Part shown: in pieces, positions 1 through 10,748 of the stretch | Layout: each line of letters opens with the position of its first letter | Position numbering within the stretch: position 1 is the stretch's first letter | Assembly (NCBI RefSeq): GCF_001976145.1 | Contig: NZ_MOXD01000011.1 | Location: forward strand, 24,316 to 88,315 | Length of the DNA stretch: 64,000 nt | DNA from: Serratia oryzae | Lineage (GTDB): Bacteria > Pseudomonadota > Gammaproteobacteria > Enterobacterales > Enterobacteriaceae | Direction of reading: 5' to 3' | Notes under the pieces: generated by a model | What the model saw: only the letters and a program-made list of their open reading frames with translations | Told to the model about the DNA's origin: nothing | Database searches by the model: none | Made by a program: the position numbers and the translations under genes

Positions 1-1
1 T

Positions 2-286
2 ACCGATGTGCTGAAAGCCGAAGGGCCAATTCTGGTTGATTTCTGGGCTGAATGGTGCGGTCCGTGCAAGATGATTGCTCCGATCCTGGATGAGATTGCC
101 GAAGAGTTCGAGGGCAAGTTGACCATCACCAAGCTGAATATCGATCAAAACCCAGCTACCGCACCGAAATACGGTATCCGTGGCATTCCTACGCTGTTGC
201 TGTTCAAAAATGGTGAAGTGGCTGCCACCAAAGTGGGGGCGTTGTCCAAAGGCCAGCTCAAAGATTTTCTGAACGCGAATCTGTAA
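2..286 (+). CDS. trxA: Thioredoxin 1 (5'-truncated)
   Basis: Cytosolic thiol-disulfide reductant for ribonucleotide reductase, PAPS reductase and oxidised proteins. The gene enters the window already in frame (codons from base 2, Thr-Asp-Val-Leu); the first dozen or so residues lie outside. The active site WCGPC is intact, followed by the conserved cis-proline segment GIPTLLLF and the C-terminal helix. About 94 residues are visible of a family length near 108. The GTG at base 8 is an internal valine codon, not a start. The trxA-rho order is the usual enterobacterial one, which supports the identification. Confidence 0.97.
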   Translation, partial: TDVLKAEGPILVDFWAEWCGPCKMIAPILDEIAEEFEGKLTITKLNIDQNPATAPKYGIRGIPTLLLFKNGEVAATKVGALSKGQLKDFLNANL

Positions 287-687
287 TCGGGCGGGAAGCC
301 CTGCGATGGGCGTCTGGAGGGGATGTGTAATTCACCGCTAGACGCCTGCCAAGAAGCGTGCTAAGTTTAGCCACACTGCATATAGAACTTGCCCTAAGTA
401 TTAAATCTAAAGAGTTTGAATCTAAGCTTTACTCTATGTTGAATCATCGGCGTTGCCATTACGTATGAACTCAGCCCATGTTTCGACAATCAAACGGTTT
501 TGCAAAAATCAGTTTTAAGGCACCTTCGATCCTAGACCGTTAGCGCGTGCGTCCATTGTAAGCCATCTCTTACCGTGACAGCTCTGTGGCCCGGCGATCG
601 AACGTCCAGTAAACAGGCACGCATCTCGCTGCCATACCATTCACGATATTAGTTCGAGACATACCCCGAGTTTAAGAACCCACCACT
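287..687 (+). other. trxA-rho intergenic region / rho leader
   Basis: A 401-base stretch without a convincing gene. Just after trxA there is a hairpin (ggcgtct at 309-315 pairing with agacgcc at 340-346) without a T-run. In E. coli the rho leader carries a short ORF (rhoL) and is the site of Rho-dependent autoregulation. Here the only leader-peptide candidate I see is a 21-codon ORF at 478-543 (starts MFRQSNGF), which has no clear Shine-Dalgarno and does not resemble E. coli RhoL. The region is C-containing and G-poor in places, compatible with Rho loading, but I cannot assign a promoter with confidence. Confidence 0.5.
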
Positions 688-1947
688 ATGAATCTTACCG
701 AATTAAAGAATACGCCGGTTTCTGAGCTGATTACTCTCGGCGAAAATATGGGGCTGGAAAACCTGGCCCGCCTGCGCAAGCAGGACATTATCTTCTCTAT
801 ACTTAAGCAACATGCGAAAAGCGGAGAGGATATCTTCGGCGATGGCGTGTTGGAGATATTGCAGGATGGATTTGGTTTCCTCCGCTCTGGAGACAGTTCC
901 TACCTCGCCGGCCCTGATGATATCTACGTTTCCCCCAGCCAAATTCGCCGCTTCAACCTCCGCACAGGTGACACCATTTCCGGTAAGATTCGTCCGCCAA
1001 AAGAAGGCGAGCGCTATTTTGCTCTGTTGAAAGTCAACGAAGTCAACTACGACAAGCCGGAAAACGCCCGTAACAAAATCCTGTTCGAAAACCTCACGCC
1101 GCTGCACGCCAATTCCCGTCTGCGGATGGAGCGTGGCAATGGCTCCACAGAAGATCTGACGGCGCGCGTTCTGGATCTGGCTGCTCCGATTGGCCGTGGT
1201 CAACGTGGCCTGATTGTGGCACCACCGAAGGCTGGTAAAACCATGCTGCTGCAAAATATTGCGCAGAGCATTGCTTACAACCACCCTGACTGCGTGTTGA
1301 TGGTGTTGCTGATCGATGAACGTCCGGAAGAAGTGACCGAGATGCAGCGCTTGGTAAAAGGTGAAGTTATCGCTTCCACTTTTGATGAACCCGCATCCCG
1401 CCACGTGCAGGTGGCAGAAATGGTCATCGAGAAGGCCAAACGTCTGGTTGAGCATAAGAAAGACGTTATCATCCTGCTGGATTCGATCACCCGTCTGGCG
1501 CGTGCCTACAACACCGTGGTACCGGCTTCAGGTAAAGTGCTGACCGGTGGTGTGGATGCCAACGCCCTGCACCGTCCGAAGCGTTTCTTCGGTGCGGCAC
1601 GTAACGTGGAGGAAGGCGGTAGCCTGACCATCATCGCCACCGCGCTGGTAGATACCGGTTCCAAAATGGACGAAGTGATCTACGAAGAATTTAAAGGTAC
1701 CGGCAACATGGAATTGCACTTGGCGCGTAAAATCGCCGAGAAGCGCGTGTTCCCTGCTATTGACTACAACCGTTCCGGTACTCGTAAAGAAGAGTTGCTC
1801 ACCACGTCTGAAGAGCTGCAGAAAATGTGGATCCTGCGCAAGATTATTCACCCGATGGGTGAGATCGACGCGATGGAATTCCTCATTAATAAGTTGGCAA
1901 TGACCAAGACTAATGATGAATTCTTTGACATGATGAAACGTTCGTAA
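688..1947 (+). CDS. rho: Transcription termination factor Rho
   Basis: Hexameric RNA-dependent ATPase/helicase that ends transcription at Rho-dependent sites. The protein is 419 residues, the standard length. Seen in order: N-terminal helical domain, cold-shock-like OB fold for primary RNA binding (around residues 60-118), Walker A (APPKAGKT, ending near residue 185), Walker B (LLIDERPEE), Q-loop and R-loop segments of the RecA-like motor. The start at ATG 688 gives the conserved [15 protein letters not shown] opening. It is followed by a strong intrinsic terminator and separated from the ECA operon. Expected to be autoregulated through its leader. Confidence 0.99.
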   Translation: MNLTELKNTPVSELITLGENMGLENLARLRKQDIIFSILKQHAKSGEDIFGDGVLEILQDGFGFLRSGDSSYLAGPDDIYVSPSQIRRFNLRTGDTISGKIRPPKEGERYFALLKVNEVNYDKPENARNKILFENLTPLHANSRLRMERGNGSTEDLTARVLDLAAPIGRGQRGLIVAPPKAGKTMLLQNIAQSIAYNHPDCVLMVLLIDERPEEVTEMQRLVKGEVIASTFDEPASRHVQVAEMVIEKAKRLVEHKKDVIILLDSITRLARAYNTVVPASGKVLTGGVDANALHRPKRFFGAARNVEEGGSLTIIATALVDTGSKMDEVIYEEFKGTGNMELHLARKIAEKRVFPAIDYNRSGTRKEELLTTSEELQKMWILRKIIHPMGEIDAMEFLINKLAMTKTNDEFFDMMKRS

Positions 1948-1966
1948 TTCAGTAAAAAATTTGGGG

Positions 1967-1993
1967 AACGCCACGCCTAGTCGTGGCGTTTTT
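1967..1993 (+). terminator. Intrinsic terminator of rho
   Basis: Seven-base-pair GC-rich stem cgccacg/cgtggcg (1969-1975 with 1982-1988), extendable by two A-T pairs, a six-base loop and an immediate run of five T. It lies 20 bases after the rho stop codon. Confidence 0.9.
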
Positions 1994-2286
1994 CGCTTTT
2001 GGCGGATACGATAAGTAGCGGTAAAGGGAAAGTGGGTTTTTCTTGTGGCTTATTGAGAATTTGTCTTATTTATGTCTGTCTAGGTTGTTCATGCGTTGAA
2101 GTATTGACCTAGACATAGATATCCCCAAATGCTTGGAACTGCGGCTAACGTCTCTGCTGTTTTGTGTGAAAGGGATATAGTTTTGATTGGTGGTTGTCAT
2201 AAGAAATGACTGAAAGGTAGCTTTTGCCTATGGTGCTGTTTTTACCCATGTTAAGCTGCCTCATCTTCTTCAGAGATTTGTTAACT
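1994..2286 (+). promoter_or_regulatory. Upstream region of the ECA operon
   Basis: AT-rich intergenic stretch between the rho terminator and wecA, expected to carry the main ECA promoter. The clearest element is an inverted repeat, tgtctaggt (2077-2085) and acctagaca (2107-2115), separated by 21 bases, which could be an operator or a hairpin. I could not pick one promoter with confidence. No gene is seen. Confidence 0.45.
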
Positions 2287-3384
2287 GTGAACTTACTCAC
2301 TATGAGTACTGAAATTCTTTTTGTTTTCCTGTTTTCTCTGGCTTTTCTATTTGTTGCCCGCAAGGTAGCAAAAAAGATAGGTTTGGTTGATAAACCTAAC
2401 TATCGCAAACGTCACCAGGGTTTAATCCCTCTTGTTGGCGGTATTTCTGTTTATGCAGGTCTCTGTTTTGCCTTCCTGATTTCCGATCAACCGATTGCTC
2501 ACGCTAAACTGTATCTCGCTTGTGCGGGAGTCTTGGTGTTTGTCGGGGCGCTGGACGATCGTTTCGACATTAGCGTTAAAATACGCGCCACTATCCAGGC
2601 TCTGGTCGGCATTGCCATGATGGTGTTTGCTGGCCTCTACCTGCGAAGCTTCGGTTATGTGTTTGGCGGCTGGGAAATGCTGTTGGGGCCGTTTGGCTAT
2701 CTGGTTACTCTATTTGCGGTGTGGGCAGCGATCAATGCGTTCAACATGGTTGATGGTATCGACGGGCTGCTTGGCGGCCTTTCCTGCGTTTCGTTTGGGG
2801 CATTGGGGTCGCTGCTATATTTGAGTGGCCATACTGCGCTCGCTTTCTGGTGCTTTGCCATGCTGGCAGCGATCATCCCCTACATTTTGCTTAACCTTGG
2901 CTTATTGGGCCGCCGATACAAAGTATTTATGGGAGATGCAGGCAGTACGCTGATTGGCTTTACGGCGATCTGGGTGTTGCTGCAAAGTTCCCAAGGGGCA
3001 AATCATCCTATCAGGCCGGTAACGGCGCTGTGGATTATTGCCATACCATTGATGGATATGATCGCTATCATGTATCGTCGTCTGCGCAAAGGGATGAGCC
3101 CGTTTTCTCCCGATCGCCAGCATATCCATCATTTGATCATGCGTGCAGGCTTTACGTCCCGCCAGGCTTTTGTTCTGATTACGCTGGCTGCCGCGATTCT
3201 GGCGGCGATTGGCGTACTTGGCGAACGTCTGACGTTTATCCCTGAATGGGTAATGTTGGCACTATTTTTGCTTGCCTTTTTCTTGTATGGCTATTGCATC
3301 AAACGTGCATGGCGCGTCGCGCGTTATATCAAACGTATGAAGCGCCGTATTCGAAATGCAACGAACAATAAGCAAGTACCTTAA
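2287..3384 (+). CDS. wecA: UDP-GlcNAc:undecaprenyl-phosphate GlcNAc-1-phosphate transferase
   Basis: Inner-membrane enzyme that starts ECA (and many O-antigen) lipid-linked units by moving GlcNAc-1-P to undecaprenyl phosphate. About eleven membrane segments are visible. The polyprenyl-phosphate transferase motifs are intact: DDRFD with the Asp pair at residues 90-91, NAFNMVDGIDGL, and the HIHHLIMRAGF loop near the C-terminus. I chose the GTG at 2287 because it gives VNLLTMSTE, matching the MNLLTVSTD start of E. coli WecA; an ATG at 2302 is possible, and the in-frame ATG at 2224 would add 21 unsupported residues. First gene of the ECA cluster. Confidence 0.97.
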   Translation: MNLLTMSTEILFVFLFSLAFLFVARKVAKKIGLVDKPNYRKRHQGLIPLVGGISVYAGLCFAFLISDQPIAHAKLYLACAGVLVFVGALDDRFDISVKIRATIQALVGIAMMVFAGLYLRSFGYVFGGWEMLLGPFGYLVTLFAVWAAINAFNMVDGIDGLLGGLSCVSFGALGSLLYLSGHTALAFWCFAMLAAIIPYILLNLGLLGRRYKVFMGDAGSTLIGFTAIWVLLQSSQGANHPIRPVTALWIIAIPLMDMIAIMYRRLRKGMSPFSPDRQHIHHLIMRAGFTSRQAFVLITLAAAILAAIGVLGERLTFIPEWVMLALFLLAFFLYGYCIKRAWRVARYIKRMKRRIRNATNNKQVP

Positions 3385-3404
3385 CCTGAGGCTTTTGGGC
3401 AGTG

Positions 3405-4457
3405 ATGAATCCTGAGACAACGTCTGAAAAAAATACCCCGGTAGTCGATAATGAACTCGACATTCGTGGTTTGTGTTGCACGCTGTGGCGCGGTAAGAAA
3501 TGGATTATCGGTTTTGCGGTGTTGTTTGCCGCTGTGGCACTGATCGTCTCTTATCTGGTTAAGCAAGAATGGAGTGCGACGGCGATCACCGACAAACCTA
3601 CGGTGAATGCGTTGGGGGGCTATTACTCCCAGCAGCAGTTCCTGCGTAACCTCGACATGCGCACCGTGCCGGCAGTGGCAGGCGATAAGCCGGGAATTGC
3701 CGATGAAGCCTATAATGAATTCATTATGCAGCTAGCGGCTTACGACACGCGCCGCGACTTCTGGCTGCAAAGCGATTACTACAAGCAGCGTCAGGAAGGG
3801 GATGCGCGCGCAGATGCGGCATTGCTCGACGATCTGATTAACAATATTCTGTTCACTCCGCGTGACGACAAAAAAGTGCTTAACGACAGCGTGAAGCTGA
3901 CGGCAGAAACAGCGCCGGATTCCAACCGCCTGTTGCGGCAGTATGTAGCATTTGCCAGTCACCGGGCAGCACAGCATCTGAATGAGGAAATCCAGGGGGC
4001 TTGGGCGGCGCGTACTACGTCGATGAATGCACAGGTCAAACGCCAGGAAGCGGTTGCAGATGCGGTTTACCAACGCGAGCTTAAAACCGTGCAGCAGGCG
4101 CTGAAAATCGCTGAACAACAGGGAATTAGCCGTAGCCAGACTGATACGCCAGCAGAACAATTACCTGACTCCGATTTGTTCCTATTGGGCAAGCCAATGC
4201 TTCAGGCTCGTCTTGAAGGGTTACAGGCTTCTGGCCCAACGTACGATCTGGATTACGATCAGAACCGCGCCATGCTGGCAACGTTGAACGTTGGCCCTAC
4301 GCTGGATGCCAAGTTCCAGACCTATCGCTATCTGCGTACGCCGGAAGAGCCGGTTAAACGTGATAGCCCACGCCGCGTATTCTGGCTGATTATGTGGGGC
4401 GCAATTGGTGCTCTGGTTGGCGCTGGTGTTGCTTTGGCTCGTCGGCCACGCAATTAA
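3405..4457 (+). CDS. wzzE: ECA polysaccharide chain-length modulator
   Basis: Wzz-type co-polymerase that sets the modal length of ECA chains by acting with the WzyE polymerase in the inner membrane. The protein is about 350 residues with the expected plan: a short cytoplasmic N-terminus, a membrane segment near residues 33-53, a large periplasmic domain with helical coiled segments (QALKIAEQQGISRS), and a C-terminal membrane helix near 325-345 preceded by the proline-rich TPEEPVKRDSPRR. Start at ATG 3405; an adjoining in-frame GTG at 3402 would add one residue. It lies 20 bases after wecA. Confidence 0.96.
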   Translation: MNPETTSEKNTPVVDNELDIRGLCCTLWRGKKWIIGFAVLFAAVALIVSYLVKQEWSATAITDKPTVNALGGYYSQQQFLRNLDMRTVPAVAGDKPGIADEAYNEFIMQLAAYDTRRDFWLQSDYYKQRQEGDARADAALLDDLINNILFTPRDDKKVLNDSVKLTAETAPDSNRLLRQYVAFASHRAAQHLNEEIQGAWAARTTSMNAQVKRQEAVADAVYQRELKTVQQALKIAEQQGISRSQTDTPAEQLPDSDLFLLGKPMLQARLEGLQASGPTYDLDYDQNRAMLATLNVGPTLDAKFQTYRYLRTPEEPVKRDSPRRVFWLIMWGAIGALVGAGVALARRPRN

Positions 4458-4540
4458 AAAAGATCATTATTTTGCTGATGGGCGCTTAAGCGCCCAGTTT
4501 GCAGGTTCGCCTGCGGTTCACCGACCAAAAGAGATTCGCT

Positions 4541-5671
4541 GTGAAAGTGTTGACTGTTTTTGGCACCAGGCCGGAAGCCATCAAAATGGCTCCTCTGGTA
4601 CATGCTCTGGCTCAGGATGCAGCCTTTGAATCAAGAGTCTGCGTTACGGCACAGCATCGTGAGATGTTGGATCAGGTATTGCGTTTGTTTGAAATTGTAC
4701 CGGATTACGACCTGAATATCATGAAACCTGGGCAGGGGCTGAGTGAAATCACTTGCCGCATCCTGGAAGGACTGAAGGGTGTTCTGGAAGATTTCAAACC
4801 CGATGTGGTGCTGGTTCACGGTGATACCACCACGACTATGGCGACCAGTTTGGCAGCGTTTTATCAGCGTATTCCGGTTGGGCATGTGGAAGCCGGCCTG
4901 CGTACCGGTAATCTCTACTCTCCATGGCCTGAAGAGGCAAACCGCAAACTGACGGGCCATCTGGCGATGTACCATTTCGCACCGACCGAAAACTCGCGGC
5001 TGAATCTGCTGCGGGAATCGCTGCGTGATGACCATATTTTCGTCACTGGCAATACGGTGATAGATGCCTTGTTATGGGTGCGCGATCGCGTCCTGAGTGA
5101 CGAAGTATTACGTAATAGCCTCGATCAGCGTTACCCCTTCCTGGATGCCAGCAAGAAGTTGATCCTGGTGACCGGCCACCGTCGCGAAAGCTTCGGCGGT
5201 GGGTTCGAGCGCATTTGCAGCGCACTGGCAGAAATTGCCCGCCAGCATCCAGACGTGCAGGTGGTTTACCCTGTACACCTTAATCCTAACGTCAGCGAAC
5301 CGGTCAATCGCATCTTGAAAGGTATCGACAACATCATGCTGATCGATCCGCAGGACTACTTGCCCTTCGTTTATCTGATGACCCACTCTTACCTGATTCT
5401 GACCGACTCAGGCGGTATTCAGGAAGAGGCTCCGTCACTGGGTAAACCGGTGCTAGTGATGCGCGATACCACGGAGCGACCAGAAGCGGTTGATGCCGGA
5501 ACGGTGCGGTTGGTGGGAACGGATGTGGCTAAAATTGTCGACGAAGTGACTCGGCTGTTGACGGACGAAAACGAATATCACGCCATGAGCCGGGCGCATA
5601 ACCCCTACGGTGACGGGCATGCCTGCCAGCGTATCCTCGAAGCTTTAAAGAATCATCAGGTGACACTATGA
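4541..5671 (+). CDS. wecB: UDP-N-acetylglucosamine 2-epimerase
   Basis: Cytosolic non-hydrolysing epimerase that converts UDP-GlcNAc to UDP-ManNAc for ECA. The GTG at 4541 gives [19 protein letters not shown], the canonical N-terminus, and exactly 376 residues as in E. coli; the longer in-frame ATG at 4499 reads through the intergenic region and is rejected. Conserved segments include [19 protein letters not shown] and [11 protein letters not shown], which line the active site in this family. The stop overlaps the wecC start (ATGA), so translation is likely coupled. Confidence 0.97.
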   Translation: MKVLTVFGTRPEAIKMAPLVHALAQDAAFESRVCVTAQHREMLDQVLRLFEIVPDYDLNIMKPGQGLSEITCRILEGLKGVLEDFKPDVVLVHGDTTTTMATSLAAFYQRIPVGHVEAGLRTGNLYSPWPEEANRKLTGHLAMYHFAPTENSRLNLLRESLRDDHIFVTGNTVIDALLWVRDRVLSDEVLRNSLDQRYPFLDASKKLILVTGHRRESFGGGFERICSALAEIARQHPDVQVVYPVHLNPNVSEPVNRILKGIDNIMLIDPQDYLPFVYLMTHSYLILTDSGGIQEEAPSLGKPVLVMRDTTERPEAVDAGTVRLVGTDVAKIVDEVTRLLTDENEYHAMSRAHNPYGDGHACQRILEALKNHQVTL

Positions 5672-6930
5672 GTTTTAACACTATTTCAGTTATTGGCCTG
5701 GGTTACATTGGTTTGCCAACGGCGGCGGCGTTTGCTTCCCGCAAGAAAAAAGTGGTGGGCGTAGATGTTAATCAGCATGCGGTAGATACCATCAATCGTG
5801 GTCAGATTCATATTGTGGAACCCGACCTGGATCGCGTGGTGAAGGAAGCGGTTGAAGGGGGATTCCTGCAGGCGGTGACCAAACCGCTGGCAGCAGATGC
5901 TTTCCTGATTGCAGTACCAACCCCGTTCAAAGGGGATCACGAGCCCGATCTGGCCTATGTTGAAGCGGCGGCTAAGTCATTGGCACCGGTACTGAAAAAA
6001 GGCGATCTGGTGATTCTGGAATCCACCTCACCGGTGGGCGCGACCGAACAGATGGCGCAATGGCTGGCCGAAGCGCGCAGCGATCTCAGTTTCCCACAGA
6101 ATGCCGGTGAGCAGGCTGACGTTAATATTGCCTATTGCCCTGAGCGCGTATTGCCGGGCCAGGTGATGGTTGAGCTGATCCAGAATGACCGCGTGATCGG
6201 TGGCATGACGCCAAAATGTTCCGCGCGCGCCAGCGCACTGTATAAGATTTTCCTTGAAGGTGAATGTGTTATCACCAACTCACGCACCGCTGAGATGTGC
6301 AAACTGACGGAAAACAGCTTCCGTGATGTCAACATCGCGTTTGCTAACGAATTGTCGCTGATTTGTGCCGATCAAGGGATCAACGTGTGGGAACTGATCC
6401 GCCTGGCCAACCGCCATCCGCGCGTCAATATTTTGCAGCCGGGCCCTGGCGTTGGCGGGCACTGTATCGCCGTTGATCCGTGGTTTATCGTGGCGCAAAA
6501 CCCACAGCAGGCACGCCTGATCCATACCGCGCGTCTGGTTAACGATGGCAAACCGTTGTGGGTGGTTGAACGTGTGAAGGCCGCAGTGGCCGACTGCCTC
6601 GCAGCAACCAATAAACGTGCTTCCGAAGTGAAAATCGCCTGCTTTGGCTTGGCGTTCAAGCCCAATATTGATGATTTGCGTGAAAGCCCAGCCGTAGAAG
6701 TGGCACACCTGATTGCTGATTGGCACGTAGGTGAAACGCTGGCGGTAGAGCCGAACGTTGAGCAGTTGCCGAAGTCCTTGGCGGGCCATGTGACGCTGAA
6801 GGATATTGCCAGCGCATTGCAACAGGCTGATGTGATCGTGATGTTGGTCGATCACAAAGAGTTTAAGGCGATTAAGCCGGAAGAGATCAAGCAATCCTGG
6901 ATTGTCGACACCAAAGGGGTCTGGCGTTGA
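5668..6930 (+). CDS. wecC: UDP-N-acetyl-D-mannosamine dehydrogenase
   Basis: Oxidises UDP-ManNAc to UDP-ManNAcA with two NAD+, the second sugar donor for ECA. It has an N-terminal Rossmann fold with the glycine motif [13 protein letters not shown], a central helical domain, the catalytic cysteine in [11 protein letters not shown] (Cys about 266), and a C-terminal UDP-binding domain ([18 protein letters not shown]). 420 residues, normal length. It overlaps wecB upstream and rffG downstream by four bases. Confidence 0.97.
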   Translation: MSFNTISVIGLGYIGLPTAAAFASRKKKVVGVDVNQHAVDTINRGQIHIVEPDLDRVVKEAVEGGFLQAVTKPLAADAFLIAVPTPFKGDHEPDLAYVEAAAKSLAPVLKKGDLVILESTSPVGATEQMAQWLAEARSDLSFPQNAGEQADVNIAYCPERVLPGQVMVELIQNDRVIGGMTPKCSARASALYKIFLEGECVITNSRTAEMCKLTENSFRDVNIAFANELSLICADQGINVWELIRLANRHPRVNILQPGPGVGGHCIAVDPWFIVAQNPQQARLIHTARLVNDGKPLWVVERVKAAVADCLAATNKRASEVKIACFGLAFKPNIDDLRESPAVEVAHLIADWHVGETLAVEPNVEQLPKSLAGHVTLKDIASALQQADVIVMLVDHKEFKAIKPEEIKQSWIVDTKGVWR

Positions 6931-7991
6931 AACGTATTTTAGTCACCGGCGGTGCCGGTTTTATTGGTTCCGCTGTCGTAAGGCACATCATCAGCAGCAC
7001 TGCCGATAGCGTGGTGGTGGTGGACAAGCTGACCTATGCGGGCAATCTTGAGTCGTTGGCTAGCGTGGCTGACAGCGAGCGCTATGCGTTCGAACAGGTT
7101 GATATCTGCGATCGCCCCGCGCTGGATCGGGTATTTTCCCAGTACCAGCCTGATTTTGTGATGCATCTGGCAGCAGAAAGCCATGTTGACCGCTCTATTG
7201 ACGGCCCGGCGGCATTTATTGAAACCAACGTGGTGGGAACCTACACCATGCTGGAAGCTGCCCGCCATTACTGGCAAGCGCTTGCAGAAGAGAAAAAGCA
7301 GGGCTTCCGCTTCCACCATATCTCTACCGATGAAGTGTACGGCGATCTGCACGGGACTGACGACCTGTTTACTGAAACCACACCTTATGCGCCGAGCAGC
7401 CCATATTCAGCGTCTAAGGCGTCGAGCGATCATCTGGTGCGCGCCTGGTTGCGTACTTACGGTTTCCCGACGGTGGTGACCAACTGTTCCAACAACTATG
7501 GCCCATACCACTTCCCAGAAAAACTGATTCCACTGGTGATCCTGAACGCTATTTCCGGTAAACCGCTGCCGGTCTACGGCAATGGCGCGCAGGTGCGTGA
7601 CTGGTTGTATGTGGAAGATCACGCCCGTGCGCTGTATCAGGTCGTGACCGAAGGAGTGATAGGGGAAACCTATAACATCGGTGGACACAACGAGCGTAAG
7701 AACATCGAAGTGGTACACGCGATCTGCGATCTGCTGGAAGAGCTGGCACCGAACAAACCGCAAGGCGTGGCAAACTACCGCGATCTGATCACCTATGTTA
7801 AAGATCGTCCCGGCCATGATATGCGCTATGCCATTGATGCGGGGAAAATCGAGCGTGAGCTGGGCTGGCGCCCGCAGGAAAGCTTTGAAAGCGGTATCCG
7901 CAAAACGGTCTCTTGGTACCTGAGTAACGAAACCTGGTGGCGCCGTGTGCAAGATGGTTCCTATGCGGGTGAGCGTTTAGGGCTGAATTAA
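6927..7991 (+). CDS. rffG: dTDP-glucose 4,6-dehydratase
   Basis: Second step of dTDP-Fuc4NAc synthesis, forming dTDP-4-keto-6-deoxyglucose. Extended short-chain dehydrogenase fold: GGAGFIGS cofactor loop at the N-terminus, STDEVYGDL, and the YxxxK pair at Tyr160/Lys164 (PYSASKAS). 354 residues. It begins with TTG at 6927, within the end of wecC (ttga overlap); this is the only start giving the canonical [11 protein letters not shown] opening. A TTG start in an overlapping junction points to coupled translation. The ECA copy (rffG) is distinguished from an O-antigen rmlB by its place in the wec cluster. Confidence 0.96.
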   Translation: MKRILVTGGAGFIGSAVVRHIISSTADSVVVVDKLTYAGNLESLASVADSERYAFEQVDICDRPALDRVFSQYQPDFVMHLAAESHVDRSIDGPAAFIETNVVGTYTMLEAARHYWQALAEEKKQGFRFHHISTDEVYGDLHGTDDLFTETTPYAPSSPYSASKASSDHLVRAWLRTYGFPTVVTNCSNNYGPYHFPEKLIPLVILNAISGKPLPVYGNGAQVRDWLYVEDHARALYQVVTEGVIGETYNIGGHNERKNIEVVHAICDLLEELAPNKPQGVANYRDLITYVKDRPGHDMRYAIDAGKIERELGWRPQESFESGIRKTVSWYLSNETWWRRVQDGSYAGERLGLN

Positions 7992-8054
7992 CACCATCCA
8001 GATGAACGCGCAGTGCTTAGGCGCCGCGTTGTTACAGTAAGTTCAGGAGTTATT

Positions 8055-8936
8055 ATGAAAGGCATCATTCTTGCCGGCGGTTCAGGGACGCGTTTGCACC
8101 CGATTACCCGTGGTGTTTCGAAACAGCTGCTCCCTATCTACGATAAGCCGATGATCTACTATCCGCTTTCGGTGCTGATGCTGGCCGGGATCCGTGACGT
8201 TTTGATTATCTCTACGCCGGAAGATCTACCGTCATTCCGCCGCTTACTTGGCAGCGGTGAAGAGTTTGGTATCAACCTCAGCTATGCAGAGCAGCCAAGC
8301 CCAGATGGGCTGGCACAGGCATTCCTGATCGGCGAAGAGTTTATTGCCGGCGAGCCGACCTGTTTGGTGCTGGGCGACAACATCTATTTCGGGCAGAGCT
8401 TTAGCCCAAAACTGAAAAATGTGGTCGCGGGCCTGAAAGGGGCGACAGTATTCGGTTATCAGGTGATGGATCCAGAGCGTTTCGGCGTTGTGGAGTTTGA
8501 TGATAATTTCCGTGCGTTGTCGATCGAAGAAAAGCCGGCTAAGCCAAAGTCCAACTGGGCGGTTACGGGGCTTTATTTCTACGACAACCAGGTGGTGGAT
8601 TTTGCCAAGCAGGTGAAGCCTTCGCCGCGCGGCGAACTGGAAATCACCAGCATTAACCAGATGTATCTGGAGCGTGGTGAACTGAGCGTTGAGCTGCTGG
8701 GCCGCGGTTTTGCCTGGCTTGATACCGGTACTCACGACAGCCTGATTGAGGCCAGTACCTTTGTCCAAACGGTAGAGAAACGGCAAGGGTTCAAAATTGC
8801 CTGCTTGGAAGAGATTGCCTGGCGTAACGGCTGGCTGGACGATGAAGGCGTAAGACGTGCGGCACTGGCGCTGGCTAAAACCGGCTATGGTAAATATTTA
8901 TTGGATTTACTGCATGTCCGTCCACGCCAATATTGA
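8055..8936 (+). CDS. rffH: Glucose-1-phosphate thymidylyltransferase
   Basis: Makes dTDP-glucose from dTTP and glucose-1-phosphate, the entry to the Fuc4NAc branch of ECA. The ATG at 8055, behind a good aggag ribosome site (8045-8049), gives [16 protein letters not shown] and 293 residues, the E. coli length. The nucleotide-binding loop [21 protein letters not shown], and [14 protein letters not shown] are intact. The in-frame extension up to 8013 is not supported. Its last 23 bases overlap the start of wecD. Confidence 0.97.
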   Translation: MKGIILAGGSGTRLHPITRGVSKQLLPIYDKPMIYYPLSVLMLAGIRDVLIISTPEDLPSFRRLLGSGEEFGINLSYAEQPSPDGLAQAFLIGEEFIAGEPTCLVLGDNIYFGQSFSPKLKNVVAGLKGATVFGYQVMDPERFGVVEFDDNFRALSIEEKPAKPKSNWAVTGLYFYDNQVVDFAKQVKPSPRGELEITSINQMYLERGELSVELLGRGFAWLDTGTHDSLIEASTFVQTVEKRQGFKIACLEEIAWRNGWLDDEGVRRAALALAKTGYGKYLLDLLHVRPRQY

Positions 8937-9630
8937 GTCTTTGGGCTGGGAAAGCGAGTTTTTCCATATCTCCAGCGCCAAGCTGCAGTTTGACGACGCC
9001 GCGCCACCGCTCGGTGATGCGGAATTAGATGCTTTTGCGCTGGTGCAGGCCAAAATACCGGCACAGCGACTGGATTTAGCTGACGCATTGGCTGGGCAAG
9101 GTTTTCGGCTGGTGGAAGGTGAAGTTGATTTAGCCCTGGTGATTGGCACGGAAAGTGCTTCATTAACGGCATTGCGCCCGGCGGTACCTGAAGATATCCC
9201 GCTATTACGTGGTGTCGCAGCCAGCGTATTCGCCGCCAGCCGTTTTCGTGCTCCTTGGTATGGGCCGCAGGACAGTGGGCGATTTTACGCTACTTGGATT
9301 GAAAAAGCGGTGCTGGGAACCTTCGATCATCAGTGTCTATTGGTACTGGGAAGCGATGGGCAGCCAGAAGGTTTTGTCAGCCTGCGTGATATCGGCCAGC
9401 ACGAAGCTCGTATCGGCCTGCTGGCAGTCTTCCCGGGCGCACAAGGAAAGGGTGCTGGTTCACGGCTGATGGCTGCCGCGATCGCCTGGTGTCAGCAGCG
9501 TGAGCTGCAACGCCTGTGGGTTGCGACCCAGATGAGTAATATCGCCGCGTTACGGCTCTATCAACGGCACGGTGCCATCATAGAAAGCACCGCGTATTGG
9601 TTCTACAGAGGTTTACATGATTCCATTTAA
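8914..9630 (+). CDS. wecD: dTDP-4-amino-4,6-dideoxygalactose N-acetyltransferase
   Basis: GNAT-family acetyltransferase that acetylates dTDP-Fuc4N to dTDP-Fuc4NAc using acetyl-CoA. The C-terminal GNAT fold is evident, with the acetyl-CoA loop in [14 protein letters not shown] and the closing strand [11 protein letters not shown]. The start at 8914 ([17 protein letters not shown]) matches E. coli WecD and lies inside the 3' end of rffH. It is 238 residues, somewhat longer than the 224 I recall for E. coli, mostly through small insertions. The 3' end overlaps wecE by 14 bases. Family sequence is more divergent than that of its neighbours, as is usual for WecD. Confidence 0.94.
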   Translation: MSVHANIESLGWESEFFHISSAKLQFDDAAPPLGDAELDAFALVQAKIPAQRLDLADALAGQGFRLVEGEVDLALVIGTESASLTALRPAVPEDIPLLRGVAASVFAASRFRAPWYGPQDSGRFYATWIEKAVLGTFDHQCLLVLGSDGQPEGFVSLRDIGQHEARIGLLAVFPGAQGKGAGSRLMAAAIAWCQQRELQRLWVATQMSNIAALRLYQRHGAIIESTAYWFYRGLHDSI

Positions 9631-10747
9631 CGCCCCACCGGTTGTTGGTACCGAACTCGATTACATGCAGGCTGCCATGGGTAGCGGCAAACTCTGTGGT
9701 GACGGTGGCTTTACGCGTCGCTGCCAGCAATGGATGGAACAGCATTTCGGCAGCCCGAAAGTGCTGCTGACGCCTTCCTGCACCGCTTCATTGGAAATGG
9801 CCGCTATCCTGCTGGATATTCAGCCGGGTGATGAAGTGATCATGCCGAGCTTCACCTTCGTATCTACCGCCAACGCCTTCGTGCTGCGTGGCGCGGTAGT
9901 GGTGTTTGTTGATGTACGTCCAGACACCATGAATATCGATGAAAGCAAAATCGAAGCGGCGATTACCGATAAAACCCGCGCGATTGTGCCGGTGCACTAT
10001 GCTGGCGTAGCCTGCGAGATGGATACCATCATGGCGCTGGCGAAAAAATACAATCTGTTCGTGGTTGAAGATGCCGCGCAGGGCGTTATGTCGACTTACA
10101 AAGGTAGGGCGTTGGGAACTATCGGCCATATCGGTTGTTACAGCTTCCATGAAACTAAAAACTACACCGCGGGTGGTGAGGGTGGCGCAACGCTGATTAA
10201 CGATCCGGCGCTGATCGATCGTGCAGAAGTGATCCGCGAGAAAGGTACCAACCGCAGCCAGTTCTTCCGTGGTCAGGTTGATAAGTACACCTGGCGCGAT
10301 ATCGGTTCCAGCTATCTGATGTCTGATCTGCAGGCGGCTTATCTGTGGGCACAATTGGAAGCTGCGGAAGAGATTAACCAGCGTCGCCTGAAGCTGTGGC
10401 AGAACTACTACGATGCATTCAAACCGCTGGCTGACGCAGGCCGTATCAGCTTGCCGGTAATCCCAGAGGGGTGTGTGCATAATGCTCATATGTTCTACGT
10501 TAAGCTCAAGGATGTTCAGGATCGCACGGCGTTTATCGATTACCTGAAAGAAGCCGAAATCATGACGGTATTCCATTACATCCCACTACACGCTTGCCCG
10601 GCGGGTGAGAAGTTTGGCCGCTTTGCTGGTGAAGACCGTTTCACTACCAAAGAAAGTGAGCGTCTGGTGCGCCTGCCGCTGTTCTATAACATGTCTGATG
10701 TTAACCAACGCACGGTGATTACCACCATCCTGAGCTACCTGGCCTGA
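9617..10747 (+). CDS. wecE: dTDP-4-amino-4,6-dideoxygalactose transaminase
   Basis: PLP-dependent aminotransferase of the DegT/DnrJ/EryC1 family that makes dTDP-Fuc4N from the 4-keto sugar and glutamate. The PLP lysine is Lys181 in SFHETKNYTAGGEGG; the PLP-phosphate and ring contacts lie in TPSCTASLE and VEDAAQGV. 376 residues. The gene starts within the end of wecD and stops one base before wzxE, in keeping with the compact operon. Confidence 0.97.
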   Translation: MIPFNAPPVVGTELDYMQAAMGSGKLCGDGGFTRRCQQWMEQHFGSPKVLLTPSCTASLEMAAILLDIQPGDEVIMPSFTFVSTANAFVLRGAVVVFVDVRPDTMNIDESKIEAAITDKTRAIVPVHYAGVACEMDTIMALAKKYNLFVVEDAAQGVMSTYKGRALGTIGHIGCYSFHETKNYTAGGEGGATLINDPALIDRAEVIREKGTNRSQFFRGQVDKYTWRDIGSSYLMSDLQAAYLWAQLEAAEEINQRRLKLWQNYYDAFKPLADAGRISLPVIPEGCVHNAHMFYVKLKDVQDRTAFIDYLKEAEIMTVFHYIPLHACPAGEKFGRFAGEDRFTTKESERLVRLPLFYNMSDVNQRTVITTILSYLA

Positions 10748-10748
10748 T

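Noticed and set aside
703-1455. A 250-residue open frame antisense to rho
   Set aside because: Rho is complete on the plus strand; the antisense frame has no recognisable domain.
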